DNA from: Ruminococcus sp.
GTDB lineage: Bacteria; Bacillota; Clostridia; Oscillospirales; Acutalibacteraceae
DNA: 64,000 nucleotides
Assembly: GCA_017473955.1 (NCBI GenBank)
Contig: JAFUIK010000030.1
Location: 1 to 64,000 of the forward strand
Reading direction: 5' to 3'
Part shown: in pieces, positions 7,814-16,641 of the stretch
Layout: each line of letters begins with the position of its first letter
Numbering within the stretch: position 1 is the stretch's first letter
The notes under the pieces: generated by a model
The model's database searches: none
Seen by the model: the letters and a program-made list of their open reading frames with translations, nothing else
Told to the model about the DNA's origin: nothing
Program-made: the position numbers and the translations under genes

Positions 7814-8842
7814 ATGTCAATGATTTTCGAAAAGAAACTCCCTATTCCTATGGAAGTTAAAGAAGCATATCCGCTGTCTATGAAGGCGGTAGAGAGAAAA
7901 GAGCAGATTGATAAAGAGGTTGCAGAGATTTTTAAGGGTAAGTCTGATAAATTAGTACTTATTATCGGCCCTTGCTCTGCTGACAGAGAAGACGCGGTAC
8001 TCGAATATGTTGAAAGACTTAACAAGGTACAACAAGAGGTTAAAGACAAGCTGATTCTTATCCCTAGAATTTATACTAACAAGCCTAGAACCAACGGCAG
8101 TGGCTACAAGGGTATGTTCCACCAGCCTGACCCTAACTCAAAGCCTGATACATTTAAGGGTATCTTAGCAATTAGAGAGCTTCATTCTCGCGTGCTCACT
8201 GAGTATGGTATGTCTACGGCAGACGAGATGCTCTATCCTGCGAATTATCGCTATCTTGATGACCTTATGTCATATGTAGCAATTGGTGCACGTTCTGTTG
8301 AAAATCAGGAACACAGATTGGTAAGTAGCGGTATTTCTGTTCCTGTTGGTATGAAAAACCCAACCAGCGGTGACTACTCGGTTATGCTTAATTCTATTGA
8401 GGCTGCTCAGCATGGACACACATTCGTGTTCAGAGGCTGGCAGGTTAAGACCTCAGGTAACGAGCTTGCTCACGCTATTTTAAGAGGTTATGTTAACAAG
8501 CACGGCAAGATGATGCCAAACTATCACTACGAGGATTTAGAGCTGCTGCACGAAATGTATACACAGCGTGGAGTTAAGAACCTTGCGTTAGTTGTTGATG
8601 CTAACCATTCTAATTCTGCGAAAAATCCTTTTGAGCAGTCACGCATTTGCAAGGAAGTTTTACATTCGGCTCGCCATAACGCTGACATTAAAGCTATGGT
8701 AAAAGGCTTTATGATTGAAAGCTACCTTGAGGACGGTAGCCAGTCTGTTGACGGTGGTGTTTATGGTAAAAGTATTACTGACCCTTGTCTTGGCTGGGAA
8801 AAGTCTGAAAAGCTCATCTACGATATCGCAGATATGATTTAA
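7814..8842 (+). CDS. 3-deoxy-7-phosphoheptulonate (DAHP) synthase, class I
   Basis: 342 residues, cytoplasmic. It condenses PEP and erythrose 4-phosphate in the first step of aromatic amino acid synthesis. Visible family motifs are LVLIIGPCSAD, PRIYTNKPRTNGSGYKG (phosphate-binding region), the GARSVENQEHR loop, PVGMKNPTSGDY and VVDANHSNSAKN. Length and N-terminal extension match the AroF/G/H group with inbuilt feedback control; which amino acid inhibits it cannot be told. Start choice: GGAGGG at 7801-7806 sits seven bases before the ATG at 7814; ATGs at 7808 and 7820 are in frame. No other aro gene is adjacent. Confidence 0.94.
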   Translation: MSMIFEKKLPIPMEVKEAYPLSMKAVERKEQIDKEVAEIFKGKSDKLVLIIGPCSADREDAVLEYVERLNKVQQEVKDKLILIPRIYTNKPRTNGSGYKGMFHQPDPNSKPDTFKGILAIRELHSRVLTEYGMSTADEMLYPANYRYLDDLMSYVAIGARSVENQEHRLVSSGISVPVGMKNPTSGDYSVMLNSIEAAQHGHTFVFRGWQVKTSGNELAHAILRGYVNKHGKMMPNYHYEDLELLHEMYTQRGVKNLALVVDANHSNSAKNPFEQSRICKEVLHSARHNADIKAMVKGFMIESYLEDGSQSVDGGVYGKSITDPCLGWEKSEKLIYDIADMI

Positions 8843-8861
8843 AGTTTATATGCAAAAAATT

Positions 8862-8896
8862 ACCGCACAGCATTTTGAATTGCTGTGCGGTTTTTG
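8862..8896. terminator. Bidirectional terminator between DAHP synthase and the acyltransferase
   Basis: An 11-bp perfect stem ACCGCACAGCA / TGCTGTGCGGT is flanked by TTTTT on the plus side and by an A-rich stretch that reads as T on the minus side, so it can serve both convergent units. Confidence 0.85.
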
Positions 8897-8904
8897 TATA
8901 TTGT

Positions 8905-10023
8905 TTAGTTTTTGACTTTACCTACAAGGTAAGAAAAGTAAGAGGGAAGCTCTTTGTAAATAGTAAGCAGTCCTGCTAAAAACGGTGCAAATATTACTAC
9001 ATAACACCAAGCCGGTTTCAGCTTATTTATAAGCTTGCCCAAAGTATTTAGCGGTATCATAAACACGTTGAAGGATAATAGTAGTGCAAATATAACACCA
9101 AAGCTTAAAAGTATTATCTTATACAGTGGGTCGCCGAGGCTGATAATCAGCTCAAAGAACGGTGTTGCACTAAGAAGATATAATAGCGGTCTGTGCCAAA
9201 AATACACAGCTAAGGTATTCGCTCCCATATTTGAGATGATAGGCACCTTGATGTTAGGAATGAAACAGAACACCGCCATACACAGCATAATCGAAATGCC
9301 GTAGCACATAAGTCTATGCTCAAAACCGCAACCATCAATTAAAACAGTTGAGAACGGGTTTTTTCCCGTGAACAGTCGTCTTAATTTGTATAAAAGCTCG
9401 AGATTTCTAAAGCACAGAACAAAGTACAGCAGCATAAATAAGCCACTAACGGCTTTTACGGCATAGTTTTTCTCAATTTTGATGAGAAGCTGTGGTGTCA
9501 TATAGTAGCCGAGTAGGTATATCGGCAGGAATACAAAATATCGCGATAAATAAAGCGTGTCGTCGATAAAGTCGAAGTAACCGCTGACACAGCCTAAGAC
9601 AAAAGACACAGTCAGCATAACGGCAGGGTGGATTTTGCGTGTTAAGTACGCTGTTACCATAAACATCGACAGTACAAACAGATACCAGTCGATACTTGCT
9701 CCGCCGAAAAAGTTTATTGAAAACTCTTTGCCGTTTGCCATTTTAGCAAGAGCGTTTATGAGTTTAAGCAAAAAGCCCAAGGCTACATAAAACGCAATCT
9801 TGTTAATTCTCAGCTTATTGTCATCGGAAAAACGCTTTTGAAACAAACCGCTGAGGTAAATAAACAACGGCATATGGAACGAATAAATGAATAAAAACAA
9901 GCTTTTGAACATATCGGACTTATTAACATAGCCCTCAATAACGTGACCAACTACAACGAGCACGATAGTTAACAGCTTGATATTATCAAATTTATAGATA
10001 CGCTCTTTAATATTACTAGCCAT
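8905..10023 (-). CDS. Acyltransferase family 3 membrane protein
   Basis: 372 residues with about ten hydrophobic helices. The N-terminus (YKFDNIKLLTIVLVVVGHVIEG) contains the conserved His of acyltransferase-3 proteins (OafA / YrhL / Fuc4NAc acetylase type), which move acetyl or other acyl groups from the cytoplasmic side to sugars of surface polymers. It is the last gene of the LicD operon, 16 bases after the dehydrogenase gene, suggesting it decorates the same glycan. Acyl donor and acceptor are unknown. Confidence 0.85.
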   Translation of the reverse strand: MASNIKERIYKFDNIKLLTIVLVVVGHVIEGYVNKSDMFKSLFLFIYSFHMPLFIYLSGLFQKRFSDDNKLRINKIAFYVALGFLLKLINALAKMANGKEFSINFFGGASIDWYLFVLSMFMVTAYLTRKIHPAVMLTVSFVLGCVSGYFDFIDDTLYLSRYFVFLPIYLLGYYMTPQLLIKIEKNYAVKAVSGLFMLLYFVLCFRNLELLYKLRRLFTGKNPFSTVLIDGCGFEHRLMCYGISIMLCMAVFCFIPNIKVPIISNMGANTLAVYFWHRPLLYLLSATPFFELIISLGDPLYKIILLSFGVIFALLLSFNVFMIPLNTLGKLINKLKPAWCYVVIFAPFLAGLLTIYKELPSYFSYLVGKVKN

Positions 10024-10039
10024 AACACTACTTTATAGA

Positions 10040-11086
10040 TTATTTGTCGATAATCTGAACCTTACCCTTTACCTTGCCAGGTATAGTGAAAAGGTTGAAT
10101 GCCTCCATAGTTTTATCAAGCGGATATTGCTCAAAAATCATACTGTCAGTTACCTTTAAGTCACCGATAGCAAAATGCTTGTCAGTCATTTCCCACTCTT
10201 TGCCAGGGAACGGCTTTGAGTAAGACATCCATGAGCCTGTGAGGTAGAACTCCTTGCGGTTCATATTCTCCCACTCTTTAACAGAGAAAGTCATCTCCTT
10301 TGTAGGAGTGCCGATAAAGCAAAGGTGAGCTTTGTTTCCTGCGATTTCAAACGCGAGCTTCATAGCATCAGTTGAGCCTGTTGAAACAAACACATAGTCA
10401 AAACCGCGGTTGTCAGTTAGCTTATTTAACTGGTCTTTGTAATCTTCGTCACAAAGAGCAACAACAGCATCAGCACCTAAGTTTAAAGAGTCCTTAAGTC
10501 TGTCGTGGTCAACATCAATGACTACAACTTTTTTTGCACCGAAAATCTTAATCCATTGTAAAGTGAAAAGTCCGATGTTACCACCGCCTAAAACTGCAAC
10601 AGTACCGCCGTCTTTGTAATCTGCCTGATACAAAGCGTGGATAGCAACAGTTGATGGTTCGAAGAAAGCAGCAACTTCGAAAGGAATTGATTTATCAATC
10701 TTCATAACGTTACTTTCAGGTAAGAGAACATACTCAGCCATAGAGCCGTTCTGACGTGAGCCTACAAAGCTATAGTGCTTGCAAAGTGAGTAGTTGCCAT
10801 TTTTGCAGTCCTCACACTCCATACAAGGAACAAGCGGAATACCAACAACATGGTCGTCTTTAGAAACTGAAGTAACACCCTCGCCAACCTCGGCAACATA
10901 GCCTGAAAACTCGTGACCTAAAATGATAGGGTAGTTATGAGCAGCATGGTCATGAACTCGTGGGAGGTCAGAACCACAGATACCTGTAGCGACAACCTTA
11001 ACAAGTACGGTGCCTTTTTCAGCTACAGGAGTTGGTATTTCGTCAAATCTGATGTCTTTATTAGCATGTAAAACAGCAGCTTTCAT
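10040..11086 (-). CDS. Zinc-dependent medium-chain dehydrogenase (TarJ / GatD-like)
   Basis: 348 residues. The catalytic zinc ligands appear in GICGSDLPRVH and GHEFSGYVAEVG; the structural zinc loop CMECEDCKNGNYSLC is complete; the Rossmann motif VLGGGNIGLF binds NAD(P). Best family matches by eye are galactitol-1-phosphate 5-dehydrogenase and related polyol dehydrogenases, including TarJ, which reduces ribulose 5-phosphate to ribitol 5-phosphate. Its place behind an IspD/TarI-like cytidylyltransferase and a GatZ-like protein, in an operon led by LicD, suggests it makes a polyol phosphate for CDP activation. That role is inferred. Confidence 0.85.
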   Translation of the reverse strand: MKAAVLHANKDIRFDEIPTPVAEKGTVLVKVVATGICGSDLPRVHDHAAHNYPIILGHEFSGYVAEVGEGVTSVSKDDHVVGIPLVPCMECEDCKNGNYSLCKHYSFVGSRQNGSMAEYVLLPESNVMKIDKSIPFEVAAFFEPSTVAIHALYQADYKDGGTVAVLGGGNIGLFTLQWIKIFGAKKVVVIDVDHDRLKDSLNLGADAVVALCDEDYKDQLNKLTDNRGFDYVFVSTGSTDAMKLAFEIAGNKAHLCFIGTPTKEMTFSVKEWENMNRKEFYLTGSWMSYSKPFPGKEWEMTDKHFAIGDLKVTDSMIFEQYPLDKTMEAFNLFTIPGKVKGKVQIIDK

Positions 11087-11106
11087 TTATAAAAACCTTC
11101 TTTCAA

Positions 11107-12432
11107 TTACATCATAGGATTAGCCATATAGTTGCACTTTACGGCGTAGTTGTAGTCCTCTACTACGCAAACAACGGCATCTTTTGCAAGCTCACGCGGA
11201 GTACATGAAAGCTTACCATCTCTGACTTTAGAGTACTGTAACGGCATATACTGGTGGAGTACAGGGAGCGGAATTTCAACGTTTGAAAGATTTTCGAACA
11301 GCTTTTCCTGAGCAGCGAGAACCTTATCGTGTGTGAAATAATATCTTGAACGGTCAGAGAAGCTGTACTTTCTTGCGATTGCCTGCTGTTTCTCTGTGCC
11401 GTGGTAGTGTTTGATCCAGTTGGAAGGTTCATCCAGCATAACCTGCTCTAAAACCTCAATGAAGTTAGCACGCTGAGCTTCGTCATCAATAAGCTCTTTT
11501 TCAATCATAGAAAGAGCGAAAATAGCTTCTCTCACAGCGTTTGTCAAAGCCGGACCAACCTTAATAATAGCGATACCGTCTTCAACCATTTCCCTAAGTT
11601 TTACAGGTGGCTGATAGTCGGTTGAATGACCCTCGAACACGATGTCAGGGTACTTCTTTAATCTGTTGCAAAGCTTAACAGCATCAAGACGATTGTATGT
11701 ATGAATGTCAGTGTTGCCAAATTCAACACCAGGCTGAACTACGATACCGATAATATGATTCCAAGCGTCTTTTAAGCCGAGCTTGTTAAACATTCTGCGG
11801 TAAGCCATAATTGTGCTTTCAAAATCTCGAGGATTAGTAACCTTTAAGTTATCTTCTTCTTCCTGAGAACCGCCAGGGATAGGAACCTCAGAGCCGATAA
11901 TATACACAGGGTGAACTGCATCAGGATTTTCTTTTAATAATTCCTGATAAGCCTTGTCACATTCTTTGTAGAGAATAGCACCGCGTTCTGCAATAACTTC
12001 GTTAGGGAGCATCTCGTCAACAGGGTCATCACCAAGCTTCATACTTGTGTCAAGGTGAACCTTTGTATATCCTGCCATAACACAATCGTAAACGAGCTTT
12101 TTAGCGTGCTCCATAGCTTCACTTGCCGGAAGATTACACCAAGGAAGCGGACCTAAGTGGTCGCCGCCTAAAATGATTTTATCTTTGTCAAAGCCAATCT
12201 GGTCAGCAATTTTGTAGACATACTCTCTAAAATCTACGGAAGTCATATCCATATAACCGCCGAACTGGTTAACCTGATTTGATGTAGCTTCAATTAAAAC
12301 AGTATCGTCAAAACGCTTAGCCTGATCCATAATAGCCTCAATAACAATTTTGTTAGCTGAGCAGAATGACGGAATACCGCAGTGAATTCCTAATGTACGC
12401 TTTTCTAAAACGTCAAGTAATTTGTTTCTCAT
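11107..12432 (-). CDS. GatZ/KbaZ-like tagatose-bisphosphate aldolase family protein
   Basis: 441 residues of the GatZ/KbaZ family (class II aldolase-like TIM barrel). Characteristic segments are LGIHCGIPSFCSANKIV, IEATSNQVNQFGGY, GGDHLGPLPWCNLPASEAM and VHLDTSMKLGDDP. In E. coli GatZ/KbaZ is called the non-catalytic partner of GatY/KbaY, but no GatY/KbaY gene is here. It starts immediately after the IspD-like stop (TAAATG), with AAAGGAGG inside the end of that gene, so the two are coupled. Placed between a cytidylyltransferase and a polyol dehydrogenase, it may form or isomerise a ketose phosphate precursor; the substrate is unknown. Confidence 0.85.
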   Translation of the reverse strand: MRNKLLDVLEKRTLGIHCGIPSFCSANKIVIEAIMDQAKRFDDTVLIEATSNQVNQFGGYMDMTSVDFREYVYKIADQIGFDKDKIILGGDHLGPLPWCNLPASEAMEHAKKLVYDCVMAGYTKVHLDTSMKLGDDPVDEMLPNEVIAERGAILYKECDKAYQELLKENPDAVHPVYIIGSEVPIPGGSQEEEDNLKVTNPRDFESTIMAYRRMFNKLGLKDAWNHIIGIVVQPGVEFGNTDIHTYNRLDAVKLCNRLKKYPDIVFEGHSTDYQPPVKLREMVEDGIAIIKVGPALTNAVREAIFALSMIEKELIDDEAQRANFIEVLEQVMLDEPSNWIKHYHGTEKQQAIARKYSFSDRSRYYFTHDKVLAAQEKLFENLSNVEIPLPVLHQYMPLQYSKVRDGKLSCTPRELAKDAVVCVVEDYNYAVKCNYMANPMM

Positions 12433-13146
12433 TTAATTTTCCTCCTTTGGGAAGAAGTAGTTGTCGATAAGCTTAACAAATAAGTCCATATCGTCAGCAT
12501 AGGTGATTTTTAGGTTAATCACATTCGCTTTGATAACTTTCATTTTAATGCCGTAGTGAAGAGCGATAGCACCTGCTGAGGTCATACTCTCAAGCTCTTC
12601 TTTTGTAGAACCCATATAGATATCGTAGATTTTCCTGAAAGTGAACGCCTCAGGTGAAGCACCTGCTACGATATTAAAACGAGGCTCGATATTTGTGAGG
12701 ATGTGTTCATCATCCATTTTGTAAACAGTGTCATAGTTGAATGATGCAAGTGTTGCACCGCCAAACTCCTTAACACCCTCGATTACTTCCTGTGTACCCT
12801 TTTTATCAACGTAAGGGTGAGTTGCATCGTGAATCATAATAACGTCATCATCTTTTGAATATTCACTTGCACAGATAAGACCATTTTTAACAGACTCTGA
12901 ACGAGTGTCGCCACCTGTTACAACCTTGTAGAGCTTATTTACTTTGATTTCCTTTGCGATTTCTTCAACATAGTCTACCCAGTCAGCGTGAGAAACGATG
13001 ATGATTTTATCAACACAGTCGAGTTTGTTATAGCCCTCGAGAATGTAGGAGAAAATTGGTCTGTCGTTAACCTTAATGTACTGCTTTGGGATAGCAGCAC
13101 CGAATCTTGTGCCGCTTCCGCCCATCATTAAAAGAACTGTATTCAT
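12433..13146 (-). CDS. IspD/TarI-like cytidylyltransferase
   Basis: 237 residues. It would couple CTP to an alcohol phosphate. Visible motifs are the nucleotide loop MMGGSGTRFGAAIPKQY, the ribose/CTP segment TRSVKNG (as GGDTRSESVKNGLI), the metal Asp in MIHDATHPYVD, and the C-terminal NLKITYADD. IspD makes CDP-methylerythritol and TarI makes CDP-ribitol; both share this fold. The unusual HDATHP in place of HDAxRP and the operon (LicD upstream, polyol dehydrogenase downstream) favour a CDP-polyol over isoprenoid synthesis. Length is normal for both families. Confidence 0.85.
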   Translation of the reverse strand: MNTVLLMMGGSGTRFGAAIPKQYIKVNDRPIFSYILEGYNKLDCVDKIIIVSHADWVDYVEEIAKEIKVNKLYKVVTGGDTRSESVKNGLICASEYSKDDDVIMIHDATHPYVDKKGTQEVIEGVKEFGGATLASFNYDTVYKMDDEHILTNIEPRFNIVAGASPEAFTFRKIYDIYMGSTKEELESMTSAGAIALHYGIKMKVIKANVINLKITYADDMDLFVKLIDNYFFPKEEN

Positions 13147-13171
13147 AAGTTTACCTCTTGATTATATAAAA

Positions 13172-14806
13172 TTAATCGTCGTAAATGTGATACTTCTTAG
13201 CGATGCTTTCATCAACGTGCCATGAAACGAGGTCGTGACCGACACGCTGGTGTAACAGAGGAAGTCTCATATAGTCGTTGTACTGCATTGTAAGGAACTT
13301 ATCCATATCCTTCAAAGCCATAACCTTTAAGCCTTCAAAGTCTATGTCCTGATACGGAATCATATCCTTAACATCAGCGTAGGTGTAAGTAGGTAAGAAG
13401 GATGCAACAGTTGTAAGTCCCATTTCTTCAGCCTTAGAGTTATAGTAAGTAGCCTTTTTGATGTACAATGCCTGAGTCAGTTTCAGTGGTACAAGGTGTA
13501 CAAGCTTGCGTCGAAACTCATTGTAAGCTCTTGCCCACCACTCATACAGTGAAGCTGGCTTTTCGTCGTAAACAGCTTTTTCCTTGTGACGATTAATAAC
13601 CTTGTGGTGAATATTAGACCAGAATAAAACCTTGTTTTTAAAACGCTGTCTTTCGTTTAACGAGTTTGGAATATAGTCAAACGGGAACAAATCAAGACAA
13701 ATGCCCTTGTGGAAGTTACGCTTTTCGTTGTAATTAGTGATGTACGATGTGCCGTTTAAACGAATTTTAGAGAAAAGATAAGGAATTTTAGGGTCAGATT
13801 TTCTTGTCTGTAAGAAGAAATCTTCGCCTAAATATTTACCGCCTTCTTTAAGGAATTTGTCGTAGTCGGCTCTAAGCATACCTACGTCGATATCATCATC
13901 CCACGGAATAAAGCCGTCGTGACGCATATGACCGAGCATTGTTCCACCGCACACAAAGTAGCCTACGCCAATCTTTCGACAAACTCTGTCGAATTCTTTA
14001 AGTAGTACAAGGTCGATTTTCTGTATAGTGCGTGTCTGTTCCATCAACGCATCGTTAATCTCAACTGTCCATTTGTTGTATGTATTAGGAATGTTGATTT
14101 CAGCGTGGTTTACTTTGATACGCTGTGTAGGGAATACCTTGTCGTATTCAATCATAACGCTTCGTCTTGGAATAAGACGTGTGATATATTTTGTGTCCTT
14201 GTATTTTTGGACTGTCTTGAGCAACTTGCGGTAGGTTTTCTTAGGATTTTTTGTACCGTAGCAAAGTGTACCCCAGAAAAGATTGAAAACCTTTCTCAAG
14301 CTCATTGGAACTGTTGTAGCAGGAGGAGTGAGGTTGACCATCTTGTTGTACTTATCTCTAAGGGACGCAACCTTTCTTAGGTACATTTTCTGCTCAGCTT
14401 CTGTATTTGGTAAAAAGTCGAAAGCACTGATTTCAACCGTTGCAAGGTCGGAGATTACAGCGTCATCCGACTCAATAGCAACAGGTCTTGCGATAGTCAT
14501 AATAAGAGCCTTCGCACCGCTTGGGTAGCGGTCGATAATTTGAATGTCAAGCTCTTTTTCTCTTTTGTAGAGAATCTCGCACAGCTTGTTGTAATCGTCT
14601 CTCATAAGACCAATTTCGGTTTTTGACTTAAGACCGTTAGGGATAAAGTCGTTGTAATGAACTGCACCAACCAGCAGATCTCGAAATCCGAAGTAAGAAA
14701 GGTTGTTTTCAAGACAGATGCTATCAATGATTTTTAAGAGGTCAGCTCTTACCTTGTTGACAACGTCGTGGTTCTTGAAAGTAACTTGTTGTGTAATCGG
14801 TTTCAT
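13172..14806 (-). CDS. LicD family phosphotransferase with a degenerate second LicD domain
   Basis: 544 residues, twice the usual LicD length. LicD/fukutin-type enzymes transfer phosphocholine or a polyol phosphate from a CDP donor to a glycan. The C-terminal half (about 262-544) is intact: GGTMLGHMRHDGFIPWDDD with the metal-binding Asp triplet at 303-305. The N-terminal half (about 20-250) aligns to the same domain (LLKIIDSICLENNLSYFGF and EIGLMRDDYNKL against LLKEFDRVCRKIGVGYFVC and DVGMLRADYDKF), but its metal site has become NGLKSKTE, so it should be inactive. It is the first gene of the five-gene operon, behind a consensus promoter, with AGGAAGT before the ATG. Confidence 0.88.
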   Translation of the reverse strand: MKPITQQVTFKNHDVVNKVRADLLKIIDSICLENNLSYFGFRDLLVGAVHYNDFIPNGLKSKTEIGLMRDDYNKLCEILYKREKELDIQIIDRYPSGAKALIMTIARPVAIESDDAVISDLATVEISAFDFLPNTEAEQKMYLRKVASLRDKYNKMVNLTPPATTVPMSLRKVFNLFWGTLCYGTKNPKKTYRKLLKTVQKYKDTKYITRLIPRRSVMIEYDKVFPTQRIKVNHAEINIPNTYNKWTVEINDALMEQTRTIQKIDLVLLKEFDRVCRKIGVGYFVCGGTMLGHMRHDGFIPWDDDIDVGMLRADYDKFLKEGGKYLGEDFFLQTRKSDPKIPYLFSKIRLNGTSYITNYNEKRNFHKGICLDLFPFDYIPNSLNERQRFKNKVLFWSNIHHKVINRHKEKAVYDEKPASLYEWWARAYNEFRRKLVHLVPLKLTQALYIKKATYYNSKAEEMGLTTVASFLPTYTYADVKDMIPYQDIDFEGLKVMALKDMDKFLTMQYNDYMRLPLLHQRVGHDLVSWHVDESIAKKYHIYDD

Positions 14807-14885
14807 ATTTACTTCCTTTCAGTAAACGATGTTTGATTTTTAAGACCACAAAATATGGCATAGTTATTCACAATAAACACTCTAA

Positions 14886-14914
14886 ATTATACAACCCACA
14901 GTTATAAATGTCAA
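14886..14914 (-). promoter_or_regulatory. Consensus sigma-A promoter for the LicD operon
   Basis: TTGACA (14914-14909), exactly 17 bases, TATAAT (14891-14886): a full consensus match on the minus strand. The untranslated leader to the ATG at 14806 is about 73 bases. Confidence 0.88.
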
Positions 14915-15038
14915 TCAAAGTAAACACAATGTAATTGTTTATTTATCTAATATATATGTGAAAATTTCATAGTGTTTCAAAAAGTTTTTTTCGCCTTTGA
15001 AATAATGCACGAAATATGCTGATATATAGCTAAATTTA

Positions 15039-15067
15039 TTGACTATATCTGTGCAGTTTGGTATAAT
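15039..15067 (+). promoter_or_regulatory. Sigma-A promoter for the capsule/exopolysaccharide locus
   Basis: TTGACT (15039-15044), 17 bases, TATAAT (15062-15067), RNA start near 15074. It is divergent from the LicD promoter 125 bp away. The 342-bp gap 14807-15148 holds these two promoters and is otherwise AT-rich; a small GCGTTTGCACGC hairpin lies in the leader (15098-15109). I see nothing else in the gap. Confidence 0.85.
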
Positions 15068-15148
15068 TTAATAGCGTATAAGTAATATGAGGTAGTGCGT
15101 TTGCACGCCTTAGCTAATTTGTGAAAACTTGAAAGGATTGGGGCTATT

Positions 15149-15928
15149 ATGCAGAATAACAATGAAGGCTCAATTAGATTCAGAGAATTGTTTTACCTTT
15201 TCGTATCAAAGCTCTGGATTATGATTTTAGTGGCGGTGGTTGTCGGTGGCTCTTTGTTTGCTTTTAATTACATAACTTACGAACCGCAATACAAATCTAC
15301 CGGTTCGATATATATCCTAAGGCAGGACAGCGATGTTGACAAAGGCTCTGACTACAACTCTGACTTCAATCTTGCCTTAAGCGTTGTGAGCGACTGCACA
15401 AAGCTTTTGACAAGCCGTACCGTTTTAAATCAGGTTATTGATGAGTGTTCACTTGATGATACTTACAACGAGCTTTATTCGATGATTTCTATTACAAATC
15501 CGTCTAATACACGTTACCTTGAAATTTCGGTTGTTTCAGATGCTCCTGAAAAATCAAAAATGATTGTTGACTCTATATGTGAAATCGGCAAGGAGCAGAT
15601 TGTCAGTCTTATGGGCTTCAATCAGGTTAACGTTGTTGACGTGGGAACTCTCCCTACAACTCCTTCAAATTCGAAGTTTTCTTATACAACCGTGATTTTT
15701 GCACTGGTTGCATTTATTATGACATATATTGTCTTTGCTTTGGTATATATCTTTGATGATAAGATTTCCGACCCTGATATGCTGGAAAAACAGCTTTCAC
15801 TCAGTGTTCTTGCTCTTATTCCAAATATGGATAAGGACAGACCTGTCGGCAAAAAAGATGTCTACTATGGCAGAGCCGGTGCTCGACGCCACAGATATTA
15901 CTCAAAACAGGGAAGGGGGAACAGATAA
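15149..15928 (+). CDS. Capsule chain-length regulator / BY-kinase modulator (CpsC/YveK, Wzz-like)
   Basis: 259 residues. It has the Wzz topology: TM1 at about 19-41 (LWIMILVAVVVGGSLFAFNY), an extracellular domain, TM2 at about 173-195, and a short cytoplasmic tail rich in Arg and Lys. Firmicute CpsC/YwqC-type proteins set polymer length and switch on the partner tyrosine kinase. The stop overlaps the kinase start by one base (TAATG), the usual CpsC-CpsD arrangement. It heads the locus behind a strong promoter. Confidence 0.9.
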   Translation: MQNNNEGSIRFRELFYLFVSKLWIMILVAVVVGGSLFAFNYITYEPQYKSTGSIYILRQDSDVDKGSDYNSDFNLALSVVSDCTKLLTSRTVLNQVIDECSLDDTYNELYSMISITNPSNTRYLEISVVSDAPEKSKMIVDSICEIGKEQIVSLMGFNQVNVVDVGTLPTTPSNSKFSYTTVIFALVAFIMTYIVFALVYIFDDKISDPDMLEKQLSLSVLALIPNMDKDRPVGKKDVYYGRAGARRHRYYSKQGRGNR

Positions 15929-16641
15929 TGCCAAGCATCGAGCTGAGAATCGATAATTACGAAAACTACTTTGTCAACGAATCTTTTAAGACGCTCAGAA
16001 CAAACCTGCAGTTTTGCGGAAGCGAGTATAAAGTGATAGATATTACCAGCTGTGATGCAAGTGAGGGTAAGACGACTGTATCGTTAATGCTTTCAAAGGC
16101 ACTTTCAGACATAAATAAAAAGGTTATTTATGTTGATTGCGATTTGCGTAAATCCGTCATCAGTTCCAATTACTCGAACGCAAGAAGCGTTAAGGGCTTG
16201 AGTGAATATCTCACAGGTCTTGCTCAAAAAGAAGAAGTGATTTGTTCTACGCAGTTCGAGAATTTTGACGTTATCGTTTCAGGTCCTCATTGTCCTAATC
16301 CTGTTGAGGTTATGATGGGTGACAGATTTGTTGAGCTTTTAAAGTCATTAAAAGAAGAGTACGATTATGTTATTATTGATACACCGCCTCTCGGACTTGT
16401 TATCGACAGTGCGGTTATTGCGAAATTCTGTGATGCGGCGGTTATGGTAATCAGTGCAGGCAGAATAAGATACAGACAGGCAAAAAACACAAAGGCACAG
16501 CTTGAGAAGAGCGGATGTAAAATTTTAGGTGCCGTGCTCAATTTCAGCGGTAAGCGTGGTGACACTTACTACAAGAAGTACTACAAAAGAACCTACGGAA
16601 AAGGTTACTATACCGACTATTATGAGGGAGGAGTATCCTAA
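15928..16641 (+). CDS. Bacterial tyrosine kinase (CpsD/YwqD-like)
   Basis: 237 residues of the BY-kinase family, which autophosphorylates a C-terminal tyrosine cluster and controls polysaccharide assembly. Walker A is in ITSCDASEGKTTVSL, Walker A' in VIYVDCDLRKS, Walker B in YVIIDTPPLG. The C-terminal tail is very tyrosine-rich (YYKKYYKRTYGKGYY, then two more Tyr), the expected phosphorylation cluster. No CpsB/YwqE-type phosphatase gene is in the locus. The next gene begins with GTG right after the stop. Confidence 0.93.
   Translation: MPSIELRIDNYENYFVNESFKTLRTNLQFCGSEYKVIDITSCDASEGKTTVSLMLSKALSDINKKVIYVDCDLRKSVISSNYSNARSVKGLSEYLTGLAQKEEVICSTQFENFDVIVSGPHCPNPVEVMMGDRFVELLKSLKEEYDYVIIDTPPLGLVIDSAVIAKFCDAAVMVISAGRIRYRQAKNTKAQLEKSGCKILGAVLNFSGKRGDTYYKKYYKRTYGKGYYTDYYEGGVS

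Noticed and set aside
13988..14528. Plus-strand frames across the LicD gene
   Set aside because: Overlapping short frames in several phases, with no ribosome sites, opposite an intact conserved gene.
14807..15148. Riboswitch or insertion remnant between the two envelope operons
   Set aside because: The gap is explained by two consensus divergent promoters and AT-rich leaders; no inverted terminal repeats or conserved riboswitch core seen.
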